Positions 10,012 to 17,149 of a stretch of 35,200 nt of DNA are shown piece after piece. Below the pieces are notes generated by a model. It ran no database searches and had not been told where the DNA came from. It was given only the letters and a program-made list of their open reading frames with translations. The position numbers and the translations under genes were made by a program. Numbering within the stretch: the stretch's first letter is position 1; each line of letters begins with the position of its first letter. This DNA is from a virus. Where the stretch lies: positions 1 through 35,200 of IMG/VR virus record IMGVR_UViG_3300046757_000680. The stretch is one strand, 5' to 3'.

Positions 10012-11253
10012 CTAGTCTACATTCTTCCAAGTAAATGCTCCAAAGAACATTTCATCTTCTGACATCTGTCCCCAAGGCACACTTCTACTAGGATCAGGAT
10101 TCATAGGATTGTCTGCTGAATTATCAAATGCTCCTTCCACATGAAGTATAGTTCCTTTAGGTATATACTTAGGTTCACGCCAAGTATAACTTAATTGCCA
10201 AGCATAATCATACTTGGGTATGTCAATTAGTTCTTCCCAGGTACCATCCTCGTAGTACGCTGTTGCTTTCATGCTCTTGCCACGGAAGTGCATGTGTGGT
10301 AAGAACGTGTGTAACATGATATCTTGTTTGACAACAATTTCTGCTTCTTGTACAAAGTTAGGATCGTATGGCGGAATATTCGTCCAAGTATTTGGGAATA
10401 TACAAGCACAATCGCCTGCCATTCTTTCTTCTGGTACTACACCTTCGTCATGGAAGTATAAACCAATACGAGCTTTGTCCGTTCTAGCAGTTCCATCTGG
10501 TGTATAGTGCAACTGTAAATTTACAATTGAACCTGCACGTAACAGTCCACCAGTGTTAGCATCGTAGTAGTCTGGTGTGCCGCCTGGAACATAAGCACTG
10601 ATTTGTGCATAGTCCATATTGCCTTGTCCTTCTCCACTTGTACCTAGCAAGTTCATATTGCGTTCACCGGGTATACTAACTGTGTTTAGCATATGATGCA
10701 TAACAGTAGGTTCACTGGGTAAAAATTCTGAACCACGTAACCAACGGTCCTCTGTAAGTCCTAGGTCAACACTAGTATAACGATACGGAATAGCATTTGG
10801 ACCAAGTGTGCCCACAGCAGGTATTTCCTGTGCTGGTACTTCTATTATCATATCAGGTTTGCCATTCACCCATTCACTTGTAGAATATTCTGTAAGAGTG
10901 AGCGGATCAACATCGCCGTCAACAGGTGCGCCTGCATCAATCCACGCTACAATAGTCTCCATTTCTATGTGACTCAGCGTTCTATGATTGATTATGTCCT
11001 CAGCATACTTAGGATTAATTTGTCCTGGAGGCATACGTTTTGTTTCAATAGCTTCTTTAATTGCAGGCGCAAATGCTTGTAACATTCTATAGTCAGTCAT
11101 TGCCCACGGTGCTATACCGTTTTCTCTGTGGCAAGCCTGACATTGCTCTACAAAGATAGGTGCTACATTTTCTGCATAGTCTATAGCAACATCGTCGTGT
11201 GCATACGCAACAGATGTTAATAAACTACTTACTAGCAATATTAATTTTTTCAT
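10012..11253 (-). CDS. Exported cytochrome c / PHM-like copper monooxygenase fusion, 413 aa
   Basis: This appears to be a periplasmic redox protein with two parts. A signal peptide (MKKLILLVSSLLTSVAYA) is followed by a class I cytochrome c domain at about 25-110 with haem motif C38-Q-A-C41-H42 and a likely distal ligand M74 (RMPPG). The rest resembles copper type II ascorbate-dependent monooxygenases (PHM and DBM family). It has H186-H187-M188, H249 in LQLHY, H320-M-H322 in LPHMHFRG, and M402 in SEDEMFFG, the pattern of the CuH and CuM sites. The family hydroxylates C-H bonds using electrons supplied one at a time; a fused cytochrome could supply them. The substrate is unknown. The gene overlaps its paralogue by 29 bases, and AAAGGA precedes the ATG. 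Haem attachment would need the host Ccm system. Confidence 0.75.
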   Translation of the reverse strand: MKKLILLVSSLLTSVAYAHDDVAIDYAENVAPIFVEQCQACHRENGIAPWAMTDYRMLQAFAPAIKEAIETKRMPPGQINPKYAEDIINHRTLSHIEMETIVAWIDAGAPVDGDVDPLTLTEYSTSEWVNGKPDMIIEVPAQEIPAVGTLGPNAIPYRYTSVDLGLTEDRWLRGSEFLPSEPTVMHHMLNTVSIPGERNMNLLGTSGEGQGNMDYAQISAYVPGGTPDYYDANTGGLLRAGSIVNLQLHYTPDGTARTDKARIGLYFHDEGVVPEERMAGDCACIFPNTWTNIPPYDPNFVQEAEIVVKQDIMLHTFLPHMHFRGKSMKATAYYEDGTWEELIDIPKYDYAWQLSYTWREPKYIPKGTILHVEGAFDNSADNPMNPDPSRSVPWGQMSEDEMFFGAFTWKNVD

Positions 11254-12508
11254 TCCTTTCTTCCTTTAGTTTGTTGTATCCTTCATCGTCTAAGTGTGTG
11301 ATAGCAAGCCACGCATGAGTCATTTCATCTCCTGTACGTGAACCTCCCATTACCCACATATCAGGGTCTGGATTGTTTGGGTTATTTTCTGTATTGTCAT
11401 ACCATTGCTTTAGAACAATAACTGCTCCAGCTGGTAAGAGTGGTGCAACGTCCGGGTCATACAAATGACTGTGATGCCATGTTGCACTCCAATTACTTAC
11501 TTGGCTAATCTGTTCTGTGCGTCCTGTCTCTGGATAGAATATTTCTAAACTTGCTGCGTTCATACGCAAGTGTCCATGTGGTTGAAAACTATCTAGTCTA
11601 ACTGGGTGATCAAAACTGTGGAAGCCTTGTGTCATGTAATAACCATGTGGTGGGATAACTATATCGTCCTGATCCCCTAAGCGATATAAACTTAAATCTT
11701 GTTTGTATTTCAGTTGTTCGCTTTCCTCTTCGGTGTATAACCAAAGACCAATCTCTACCACGTTGTCTTTTATAACTGATCCTGGTGCCATTGCTCCAAG
11801 TCCACCTGGAAACATGTGTATGTCCCAACGTACTTGCGAGTTTGCTGGTAGTGTACGACATACTCCTTCTGGAACAATCTCTCCCCACTTTCCCATAGCA
11901 TACTCCGTGAGCATTGCTTGACGTCCTCCGTCTATAACAATATTTGAGTTTGCATGGTGGACTACTGCTTTTGCTTCGCCACGCGGCTTAACTTGTACCG
12001 CTTTAATACAACGGTCTTCAGTTAGACCTGTAGGAACCAAATGTTTGTGCCACAAGTCATTACCATTTGCAGGGATATCTATTGCTACACTTGGAATGAT
12101 TAAATTAGGTTGTCCAAAGTCGCCTTCAAAGTTCCATGCTTCTGGATCAGGAAGGTTAGCTGGTTGTACTACTATATCTTGACTACCATATTGTGCTCCT
12201 GCGTTTACCCACTCAACAACTGTGTCTATTTCATCTTGCGATAACCGCCAGTCACCTTGTAGGTCTTGAATGCCAATACCGTGATCGTATGCATACGGAG
12301 GCATTTCTCTGTTTGCTACACGCATCTGTATTAATGGAGCCCAAGGTCTTACTTGCTCGTATGTTTCAAAGCTCATTGGCCCAATACCACCCGCACGATG
12401 ACATACTACACAGTTATCGTTAATGATAGCTGCTACTTCGTTGGTATATGTTTGTGCTGATAGTACAAGCGGGAATAAAGCCGCTAATGCTGCTGTAATG
12501 TATTTCAT
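11225..12508 (-). CDS. Exported cytochrome c / PHM-like copper monooxygenase fusion, paralogue, 427 aa
   Basis: This is the first gene of the pair. A signal peptide (MKYITAALAALFPLVLSA) precedes a cytochrome c domain with C33-V-V-C36-H37 and probable distal M69 (REMPPY). The C-terminal part keeps most copper-site residues of the PHM family: H184-H185 (the third position is Ala rather than Met), H231 in WDIHMF, H311-G-H313 in FQPHGHLRM, and M396 in TGDEM. Its overall design equals that of the downstream protein, but the sequences are well diverged, so the duplication is old or the two were acquired as a pair. They may form a heteromer or act in sequence. The start lies inside a striking nested hairpin (12490-12553). 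It may be late expressed, since TTAAATAT lies in the leader. The function remains unproven. Confidence 0.75.
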   Translation of the reverse strand: MKYITAALAALFPLVLSAQTYTNEVAAIINDNCVVCHRAGGIGPMSFETYEQVRPWAPLIQMRVANREMPPYAYDHGIGIQDLQGDWRLSQDEIDTVVEWVNAGAQYGSQDIVVQPANLPDPEAWNFEGDFGQPNLIIPSVAIDIPANGNDLWHKHLVPTGLTEDRCIKAVQVKPRGEAKAVVHHANSNIVIDGGRQAMLTEYAMGKWGEIVPEGVCRTLPANSQVRWDIHMFPGGLGAMAPGSVIKDNVVEIGLWLYTEEESEQLKYKQDLSLYRLGDQDDIVIPPHGYYMTQGFHSFDHPVRLDSFQPHGHLRMNAASLEIFYPETGRTEQISQVSNWSATWHHSHLYDPDVAPLLPAGAVIVLKQWYDNTENNPNNPDPDMWVMGGSRTGDEMTHAWLAITHLDDEGYNKLKEERNEKINIASK

Positions 12509-12553
12509 ATATAATTCTCCTGGAATTATTAATATTTAAACACATTACAGCAG
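12490..12553 (-). promoter_or_regulatory. Nested hairpin enclosing the ribosome site and start codon of the cytochrome-PHM operon
   Basis: ACATTACAGCAG at 12542-12553 is the exact reverse complement of CTGCTGTAATGT at 12490-12501, giving a 12-bp stem in the minus-strand mRNA between the leader and codons 3-7. Inside the loop, 12511-12517 and 12523-12529 form a 7-bp stem (ATAATTC/GAATTAT) whose five-base loop, CAGGA in the mRNA, holds part of the Shine-Dalgarno sequence. The start codon (12508-12506) lies in the outer loop. This is the layout of a translational operator or RNA switch; what it would sense is unknown. Confidence 0.55.
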
Positions 12554-12599
12554 TAACGCAACCTATTTTACGTGATTGTTACAATTTGTTGCATCTTGA

Positions 12600-12764
12600 T
12601 TATTCTGCTTTCCAAATTGTCCATGCTCCGTAAGCAATAGCACCGTATGCAACAATGCTTGCTAGTGGTTTAAAGATAAGAAACACAATTCCAGCACCAA
12701 TTAATACTGCACCGTCCATTGTTGTTCTTTCTTCTAGTCTTTTCTTTATCCAAGATTTAACCAT
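12600..12764 (-). CDS. Small membrane protein, 54 aa
   Basis: The protein starts MVKSWIKKRLEERTTMDGAV, with a basic amphipathic start, then a hydrophobic stretch around residues 19-50 (LIGAGIVFLIF, then ASIVAYGAIAYGAW). It is probably a single- or double-pass inner-membrane peptide. A good ribosome site (CAGGAGG) lies before the ATG and a CATAAATA box about 20 bases further up. Small ORFs of this type with a TMDGAVLIGAGIVF core are, as I recall, frequent in T4-like marine phages; the function is unknown. Confidence 0.7.
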   Translation of the reverse strand: MVKSWIKKRLEERTTMDGAVLIGAGIVFLIFKPLASIVAYGAIAYGAWTIWKAE

Positions 12765-12784
12765 TTTTGTATCCTCCTGACTAA

Positions 12785-12799
12785 TATTTATGTAAATAT
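12785..12799. promoter_or_regulatory. Divergent late-type promoter boxes
   Basis: On the minus strand 12792-12785 reads CATAAATA, about 20 bases before the membrane-peptide start at 12764. On the plus strand GTAAATAT begins at 12792, 23 bases before the ATG at 12823. The two boxes touch and could fire in opposite directions. The minus-strand box matches the T4 late consensus better than the plus-strand one. Confidence 0.4.
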
Positions 12800-12822
12800 A
12801 TGTTCCTTAAGGAGGAAAAAAT

Positions 12823-13119
12823 ATGTTTAAATGGTTAACAAACTTATTTGCTGGAAACACTCGAGCTACAGGTACTGAAAAAATTACAAAAGTAATTGAA
12901 CAGAATGTTGCTCAACCGGCAAAGAAAGTTGAAAAGACAGTTGAAAAGATCATCGACGTCGAAGTAAAAACTGTAAAAGCAACAAAGGCAAGTTTATCAA
13001 AACTTACCAAACAAGGCTTAGAAGATTTTGCTAAAGAAAATTACGGTGTTGATATTGACAAGCGTAAGAAAAAAGCTGACCTAGTAGCAGAAGTTATTAA
13101 ACTATCTAAGAAGGCTTAA
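12823..13119 (+). CDS. Lys-rich protein with C-terminal SAP/HeH-like helical domain, 98 aa
   Basis: A plus-strand gene with a very strong ribosome site (TAAGGAGG) before its ATG. The N terminus (MFKWLTNLFAGNTRA) is amphipathic. Residues about 25-55 form a Lys/Val/Glu-rich, probably helical stalk. The C-terminal ~40 residues (LSKLTKQGLEDFAKENYGVD, then DKRKKKADLVAEVIKL) have the helix-extension-helix look of SAP/HeH/Rho-N-like domains, which often bind nucleic acid. Similar proteins occur in T4-like marine phages. Its 3' end overlaps the convergent minus-strand gene by 14 bases. DNA binding is inference from the fold guess. Confidence 0.65.
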   Translation: MFKWLTNLFAGNTRATGTEKITKVIEQNVAQPAKKVEKTVEKIIDVEVKTVKATKASLSKLTKQGLEDFAKENYGVDIDKRKKKADLVAEVIKLSKKA

Positions 13120-13393
13120 TCATACTCTTTAATTGATCAATTGCAGTCTCACAGCGAGTCAGCTTACGCTCTAAAACAGTGATAGCTGCTCGCTGTTTTC
13201 TTGACTGTTCTTCCAAACTATTCACATATGTAAGTGTTGGTACTTCTTGTTGACTGCCATCTTCGCTCATCATGACAAACTTATCAACACCTTGTGCTTT
13301 TAGTCCGCCAGTTACTCTGTTGGGATTTTTATTAGATGATGATTGGGTCTGGGCTGGTTGCTTCCTGCCGTACATGTGATTCAAATAGCTCAT
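13106..13393 (-). CDS. Hypothetical T4-like phage protein with C-terminal coiled coil, 95 aa
   Basis: The chosen start is the ATG at 13393 (MSYLNHMYGRKQPAQTQSSS), because GGAGA precedes it and a perfect TATAAATA late box lies 17 bases further upstream; the frame is open further upstream but lies in uvsE there. The N-terminal half is polar and low-complexity. The C-terminal half (YVNSLEEQSRKQRAAITVLE, then RKLTRCETAIDQLKSMI) is a heptad-like helix, so it probably oligomerises. Such proteins are conserved in cyanophage-type myoviruses without a known role. It overlaps the 3' end of uvsE by 62 bases in another frame. Late expression suggests a virion or assembly role, as inference. Confidence 0.65.
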   Translation of the reverse strand: MSYLNHMYGRKQPAQTQSSSNKNPNRVTGGLKAQGVDKFVMMSEDGSQQEVPTLTYVNSLEEQSRKQRAAITVLERKLTRCETAIDQLKSMIKPS

Positions 13394-14426
13394 TATTGTT
13401 CTCCATATAGTATTTATATAGTGCAATACTTGCAAGATTCTTGCACTTGCTCTCGCACATAATATCTGCATAGTCTAAGAAGCTCAATGCCCAATCGTTA
13501 ACAAGTTGGTTAGGATAGTAGTCACTGTGCGCACGAAGTTTTGCTTTCTTGTAGCCTGCTTCAAGTAGTGCTGGCATATCAGGCATAGTATCGTGTGTAA
13601 AGTCTTGTGGTAACCATTCGTCTCTGCTGTAACTGTAATGTATCACAGGACGCACACCACGCCAGCTGTCAATTACGCGAGCAAATCTATCGTCGGTTGG
13701 TAATATATATTCAGCTTCGCGACACCAGTGGTGGTGTATGTCCAGTACGAGGGCGAGTTCGTCGGCAAGTTCAAGACTTGCGTCGAGTCCCCACTTGTTC
13801 TCGTCGTTCTCGATTGTGATGGTGTTTCTCGCTTCTGGCGATAACCGCTTGAGGGCGGCTTTGATACCGGCTGGACCTTTGCGGCCTGAGATGTGTACGT
13901 TACACTTGAAGTCTTGGAATTGTACGCCGTAGCCCATCCACCTGATGCAATCCACATGATATTCAAACTCCTCTATACTACGTTCTACTATTTCTTCACT
14001 ATCTGAAGCAAGGACTGTAAATTGGCCCGGGTGCATCGAGAGTCGAACATTGAGGGCTCTTGCCGTTTGTCCAACTTCTGCAAACGCTCTTTCCGCATAT
14101 GCCACCACGTCAGGCTTACGCCAAAAATAACTCCAATCAGGCTGGGTATAAACAGGAAGTACATCAGAACCCAATCGTACCATCCGAAGTTCAGGTGGAA
14201 GTGATCCCACATACTCAATCAACCTTTTGTATGACGCAATGTTATGGACCATGATGTCCCACAAGCGTTCTTCAGCAACATCACGTGTCTGCCTGTTAAG
14301 CCACTGTACTGTTGTGCTACGAGTATTTAGCGGGCGTTGTATTTCTTCTAAGATCTTTTTCTTCTGCGTTTGATCTGGATGCATGTATTTGCAAGCAAAA
14401 CCAATACGCTTTTGTGTACTGTTCAT
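13332..14426 (-). CDS. uvsE: UV damage endonuclease (UvsE/UVDE family), 364 aa
   Basis: This is a TIM-barrel, metal-dependent endonuclease that nicks DNA 5' to pyrimidine dimers and other lesions. Family marks seen are the N-terminal KRIGFACKYM, RLSMHPGQFTVLAS, the TIENDE metal-site strand, LDIHHHW, and RAHSDYYPN near the end. I prefer the ATG at 14426 (MNSTQKRIGF) over the one at 14459, because a perfect sigma-70 promoter at 14465-14493 would start RNA at about 14458 and homologues begin close to RIGF. Phage repair of light-damaged DNA suits a surface-ocean virus. The middle of the gene (about 13730-13900) is much richer in G+C than its surroundings, suggesting a different or mosaic origin. 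Confidence 0.88.
   Translation of the reverse strand: MNSTQKRIGFACKYMHPDQTQKKKILEEIQRPLNTRSTTVQWLNRQTRDVAEERLWDIMVHNIASYKRLIEYVGSLPPELRMVRLGSDVLPVYTQPDWSYFWRKPDVVAYAERAFAEVGQTARALNVRLSMHPGQFTVLASDSEEIVERSIEEFEYHVDCIRWMGYGVQFQDFKCNVHISGRKGPAGIKAALKRLSPEARNTITIENDENKWGLDASLELADELALVLDIHHHWCREAEYILPTDDRFARVIDSWRGVRPVIHYSYSRDEWLPQDFTHDTMPDMPALLEAGYKKAKLRAHSDYYPNQLVNDWALSFLDYADIMCESKCKNLASIALYKYYMENNNELFESHVRQEATSPDPIII
13411..13418 (-). promoter_or_regulatory. T4-type late promoter box (TATAAATA)
   Basis: The minus strand reads TATAAATA exactly, the T4 late consensus, inside the 3' part of uvsE and 17 bases before the ATG at 13393. It would drive the coiled-coil gene separately from the early uvsE promoter. 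Confidence 0.65.
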
Positions 14427-14464
14427 ATAGTCACCACATGTTGTAAATTTTAAGTCCATAGTTT

Positions 14465-14493
14465 ATTATAACACCTTTATTTCCAATTGTCAA
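14465..14493 (-). promoter_or_regulatory. Perfect sigma-70 promoter for uvsE (TTGACA-17-TATAAT)
   Basis: The minus strand has TTGACA at 14493-14488, a 17-base spacer, and TATAAT at 14470-14465. Both hexamers match consensus fully. The -35 box lies in the last codons of the glycosyltransferase gene. Transcription would start near 14458, which favours the ATG at 14426 for uvsE. Confidence 0.85.
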
Positions 14494-15184
14494 TCACCCA
14501 TTGGTCCTTACATCTGTGAGGATTAGGATCTCCATGAAATACTGCAATAGCTGTATTATCTTTAATAATAGGATCTCCGTTTACTGCAAAGTCTCTCTGA
14601 CCTCTTGGATTTGAATCAAAGTCAGGTTTGCCGCGCATTTCCCATTTATAACTTTGTATCCATTCGTCCGGCCAATATTCGAAGTCGTTTGTATCTTTTA
14701 AGTTTGCATAAATCCAATCTTGATCACCCGGATATCTGTGTGTTATTATATTATGTGATTTTATAAAATCATTGTATATACGAGGCATTGATCCCGATTC
14801 TAGTCTAAATATACTAGAATTCATTTTCTTAAAGTTTCTTACAACAAATCTATTAAAGTCACGTATAATACAAAAACGTCCTGGCTTATATGAAAAAAGT
14901 CTATCTATATTTCTAAATATAATCATATCTAGATCTAAAAACAATATAGTTCCTTTAAGATCTATGTTAGGATCAAATACAAAAGGTTTATACCACCAAC
15001 CCGTAACACCATTTGTTATAGGTAGATCCTTAATTACTACTTCAGGATTGATGCCTGTAGAATCTTCAGTCATGCAAACAAATTCAAACGGAACAGTTAA
15101 GTTATGCTTTACACCATTGTAAAGTTTATTAACATATTCCGCCGAGTATTTGTTGCCGTACTTTAGACAGACAACGTAATTCAT
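14477..15184 (-). CDS. GT-A fold glycosyltransferase-like protein, 235 aa
   Basis: This is probably a nucleotide-sugar-dependent transferase. From the ATG at 15184 the protein begins MNYVVCLKYGNKYSAEYVNK; a strand and then FLDLDMIIF follow, with the metal-binding D84-L-D86 motif typical of GT-A enzymes (GT8-like arrangement). A C-terminal AVFHGDPNPH resembles the His/Asp region of the same group. YKPFVFDP and IIRDFNRF are also typical. The start overlaps the stop of the QueD-like gene (TAATG). The target is unknown: virion protein, host surface or modified DNA. An in-frame extension upstream would run into the QueD gene and is rejected. Confidence 0.7.
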   Translation of the reverse strand: MNYVVCLKYGNKYSAEYVNKLYNGVKHNLTVPFEFVCMTEDSTGINPEVVIKDLPITNGVTGWWYKPFVFDPNIDLKGTILFLDLDMIIFRNIDRLFSYKPGRFCIIRDFNRFVVRNFKKMNSSIFRLESGSMPRIYNDFIKSHNIITHRYPGDQDWIYANLKDTNDFEYWPDEWIQSYKWEMRGKPDFDSNPRGQRDFAVNGDPIIKDNTAIAVFHGDPNPHRCKDQWVIDNWK

Positions 15185-15630
15185 TATGCTTCGTAAATCG
15201 CCGAGTTTGCTCCGTGTTCTGCACACTCTACTCGTACGCAATAACAACGATTATCTGTTTTTTCTCTAATGAGCTCGTCTGCAAAGTTAAATGCGTGTTC
15301 TGCAAACTTCTCTGCACCAACACCATCAAACACACGAATGTGTGCAAGATCCATTGCTTCAAGTTCACGCATCTTATCTAGATGTGGATCGTTTTTATCA
15401 ACTGCTACTTTATGATCAAAGTGATCTTCTAGCCAAGCCTTGAGTGGCTTTAGTCCGCCAAAGTCAACAGCCCAGTTTTTATTATCTAGTTCGTCACATC
15501 CAAATGTAAATGTAAATGCTAAACTGTAACCGTGTAACAAATGACAGTGTGAATGATCTGCGTTAGGTTGACGGAACACTGCTGATAATCCAATGTTGTG
15601 TCCGTAATGTTTTGTACTGTAATAAGCCAT
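15184..15630 (-). CDS. queD: QueD/PTPS family (6-carboxy-tetrahydropterin synthase-like) protein, 148 aa
   Basis: QueD converts dihydroneopterin triphosphate to 6-carboxytetrahydropterin on the way to queuosine and 7-deazaguanine bases. Seen here are a likely catalytic C29 (HSHCHLLHGY), NWAVDFGGLK, D72-H73 in FDHK, and E135 in VRVECAEHG, matching the family layout and length (about 120-150). Two of the three classical zinc ligands differ: the AAHRLP histidine is Phe19 (SAVFRQP) and the second His of HGH is Tyr35. Nearby H26 or H28 may replace them. No queC, queE, folE or transglycosylase is visible in this window, so the protein would have to work with host enzymes or with phage genes elsewhere. 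It directly follows the oxygenase gene and shares its operon. Confidence 0.8.
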   Translation of the reverse strand: MAYYSTKHYGHNIGLSAVFRQPNADHSHCHLLHGYSLAFTFTFGCDELDNKNWAVDFGGLKPLKAWLEDHFDHKVAVDKNDPHLDKMRELEAMDLAHIRVFDGVGAEKFAEHAFNFADELIREKTDNRCYCVRVECAEHGANSAIYEA

Positions 15631-16233
15631 CTATATCTCCTGTTGTTGATTATTTAATATAACTTGTGTAGGCAGTGTGTTAAAACTAATAACTATTCTG
15701 TTATCACTGCTGTTGTTTTCTCTAGTGTGATGCATTAAGTAACTGGGGAATAATATTAATCTACCAGTCACAGTATCTATTACTGCTTCTTTTGCAGTAA
15801 ATGGTGTGTCTAAAGCAGGTATATCTAATATTTTAAAATCGTTTAAAGGATTCTTCAAAACTAAAGGACATGTTTCTGCTTCTGCCGACACATATAATGC
15901 TCCGCTAATAGTACTAACTTTGTGTTGATGTTCTAATACTTTGCCATTAGGCGCCATAATATTAAACCAACTGCTGGTAATACTTAAATCTTGTAATCCG
16001 GTATTTTTTGCATATTCATTTACTGCTAGTGATAGCTGTTGTTTTATACTCAATAGTGCTTCTTGATCTAATAGATAAAGCTCGCCTTTAACAGTATCAT
16101 GACTACTTACGCCAGCAGATACTAATCCATGCTGTCCTGAAATATCTAAGGATTTAAAATATTCTTCATTGATATTTTTAGGTATATTAATACCATAAAT
16201 GCCAACTGGAGTAGGAAATAAGTTATGTATCAT
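15631..16233 (-). CDS. 2OG-Fe(II) oxygenase superfamily protein, 200 aa
   Basis: The protein starts MIHNLFPTPVGIYGINIPKN, a beginning shared with a phage and bacterial oxygenase family (TIGR02466-like, 2OG-FeII_Oxy_5). The double-stranded beta-helix signature follows: WFNIMAPNGKVLEHQHKVST with H102/H104, SGALYVS, LILFPSYLMHHTREN with H168/H169, and R179 in RIVISFN for 2-oxoglutarate binding. The enzyme would hydroxylate a protein, base or small molecule; the substrate is unknown. It abuts queD with no gap, and its end supplies AGGAGA as the queD ribosome site. The sigma-70 promoter immediately upstream leaves only six bases before the ATG, so the message may be leaderless. Confidence 0.75.
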   Translation of the reverse strand: MIHNLFPTPVGIYGINIPKNINEEYFKSLDISGQHGLVSAGVSSHDTVKGELYLLDQEALLSIKQQLSLAVNEYAKNTGLQDLSITSSWFNIMAPNGKVLEHQHKVSTISGALYVSAEAETCPLVLKNPLNDFKILDIPALDTPFTAKEAVIDTVTGRLILFPSYLMHHTRENNSSDNRIVISFNTLPTQVILNNQQQEI

Positions 16234-16239
16234 ACAGTA

Positions 16240-16268
16240 AGTATACTATAAACTATCTAGTTTGTCAA
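16240..16268 (-). promoter_or_regulatory. Sigma-70 promoter (TTGACA-17-TATACT)
   Basis: The minus strand has TTGACA at 16268-16263, a 17-base spacer and TATACT at 16245-16240. It overlaps the end of the upstream gene. The next ATG (16233) lies just six bases past the -10 box, about where RNA should start. Confidence 0.75.
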
Positions 16269-16824
16269 GAAAAACATTAGGCTTTTTCCACGACTTAGGT
16301 CGATTCCAGCCTTCTGGTTGATAGATAGTAAATTTTACTTTAGGATAGTATTCAAATACTTTAGCAATTTGGTATATCCAGTATCGAGGATCGATTGCAG
16401 TCTTTTCCGCCGCAATGTAGTTTTTAGTGCCTTTATAGATATTGTTTACTGTATGTGTTTGACTATACAAGTCAAAGCCTATTAGATTTACTTCGTCTTC
16501 TAGTGTTGCACCGAGCAATACTGCATACGGACCGCTTCCCCAGTTTTTTGGTTGATCAGTGCGTTCCATACCAACATAAGGAAGATTTGGCAAAGTTCTT
16601 ATATTTTTAGTGTTAGTGTATGAATCGTGTATTTCTGATCGTGTGTGTATTCTACTTTGCTGATTATAGTCTGCTTCTAATGCTTCTATAAGCATTCGCT
16701 TGTCTACACATACTAAATGATCTAAGTTGTAATCTCTATAAATTGCATTACAACCAATTTTTTTACCGGAGAGAGAATCGATATTAATCTTTGTTCTGCT
16801 CTCTCCGTTCCCGATTATGTTCAT
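16246..16824 (-). CDS. Hypothetical protein with N-terminal GNGES Rossmann-like motif, 192 aa
   Basis: The protein starts MNIIGNGESRTKINIDSLSG, with a glycine turn (IGNGES) like that of DUF115/MptE-like and some sugar-modifying phage proteins. GSGPYAVLLGATL and VNLIGFDLYSQTHTVNNIY in the middle look like further strands of an alpha/beta fold. I cannot name its reaction. The start overlaps the membrane-protein gene by 41 bases in another frame, and it sits upstream of the oxygenase, QueD and glycosyltransferase genes. A role in glycan or nucleotide-sugar handling is a guess from neighbours and motif only. Confidence 0.6.
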   Translation of the reverse strand: MNIIGNGESRTKINIDSLSGKKIGCNAIYRDYNLDHLVCVDKRMLIEALEADYNQQSRIHTRSEIHDSYTNTKNIRTLPNLPYVGMERTDQPKNWGSGPYAVLLGATLEDEVNLIGFDLYSQTHTVNNIYKGTKNYIAAEKTAIDPRYWIYQIAKVFEYYPKVKFTIYQPEGWNRPKSWKKPNVFLDKLDSL

Positions 16825-17116
16825 CTTCTAAATCTAATCTAATTGTCGATAAGTCTTTTTGTACAGTGTCAAGGCTAGTAGATGTGTTGCTCAACATAGT
16901 TGTTACTTGTGCTATAGTCCACATAACCCACCACCACCAAACTACTGAAATAGCAAAGATAATTGTTCCACCGCTAATTACTATAACAGAGTATATATCA
17001 TCTGTGCCAAATATTTTTATTAAAATGAGTGCTACGATACCTACAACGGGTAGTACAGAAGCTGCCCATGCCCATAGTTTAATTTGTTTTAATGATTTTT
17101 GATGAAAGTCTCTCAT
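16784..17116 (-). CDS. Two-pass membrane protein with C-terminal coiled coil, 110 aa
   Basis: The start chosen is the ATG at 17116 (MRDFHQKSLKQIKLWAWAAS) with AGGAG 11 bases upstream. Two hydrophobic segments (about 16-34, SVLPVVGIVALILIKIF, and about 43-70, VIVISGGTIIFAI followed by VVWWWWVMW) are joined by a short loop. A polar helix follows (LDTVQKDLSTIRLDLEDEHN). The Trp cluster is striking. There is no signature of a holin family that I recognise, but a small two-TM phage protein next to structural genes could be a membrane-active or envelope protein. The function is unknown. Confidence 0.6.
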   Translation of the reverse strand: MRDFHQKSLKQIKLWAWAASVLPVVGIVALILIKIFGTDDIYSVIVISGGTIIFAISVVWWWWVMWTIAQVTTMLSNTSTSLDTVQKDLSTIRLDLEDEHNRERREQNKD

Positions 17117-17149
17117 CAAGCAGTAACTCCTATGAAAGACGTAGTTGTA

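Noticed and set aside
11610-11888. Minus-strand frame inside the cytochrome-monooxygenase gene
   Set aside because: It lies out of frame within a gene with clear haem and copper motifs.
16784-17116. Holin
   Set aside because: Two membrane segments and a charged tail are compatible, but no holin family motif or neighbouring endolysin is present, so the name is not supported.
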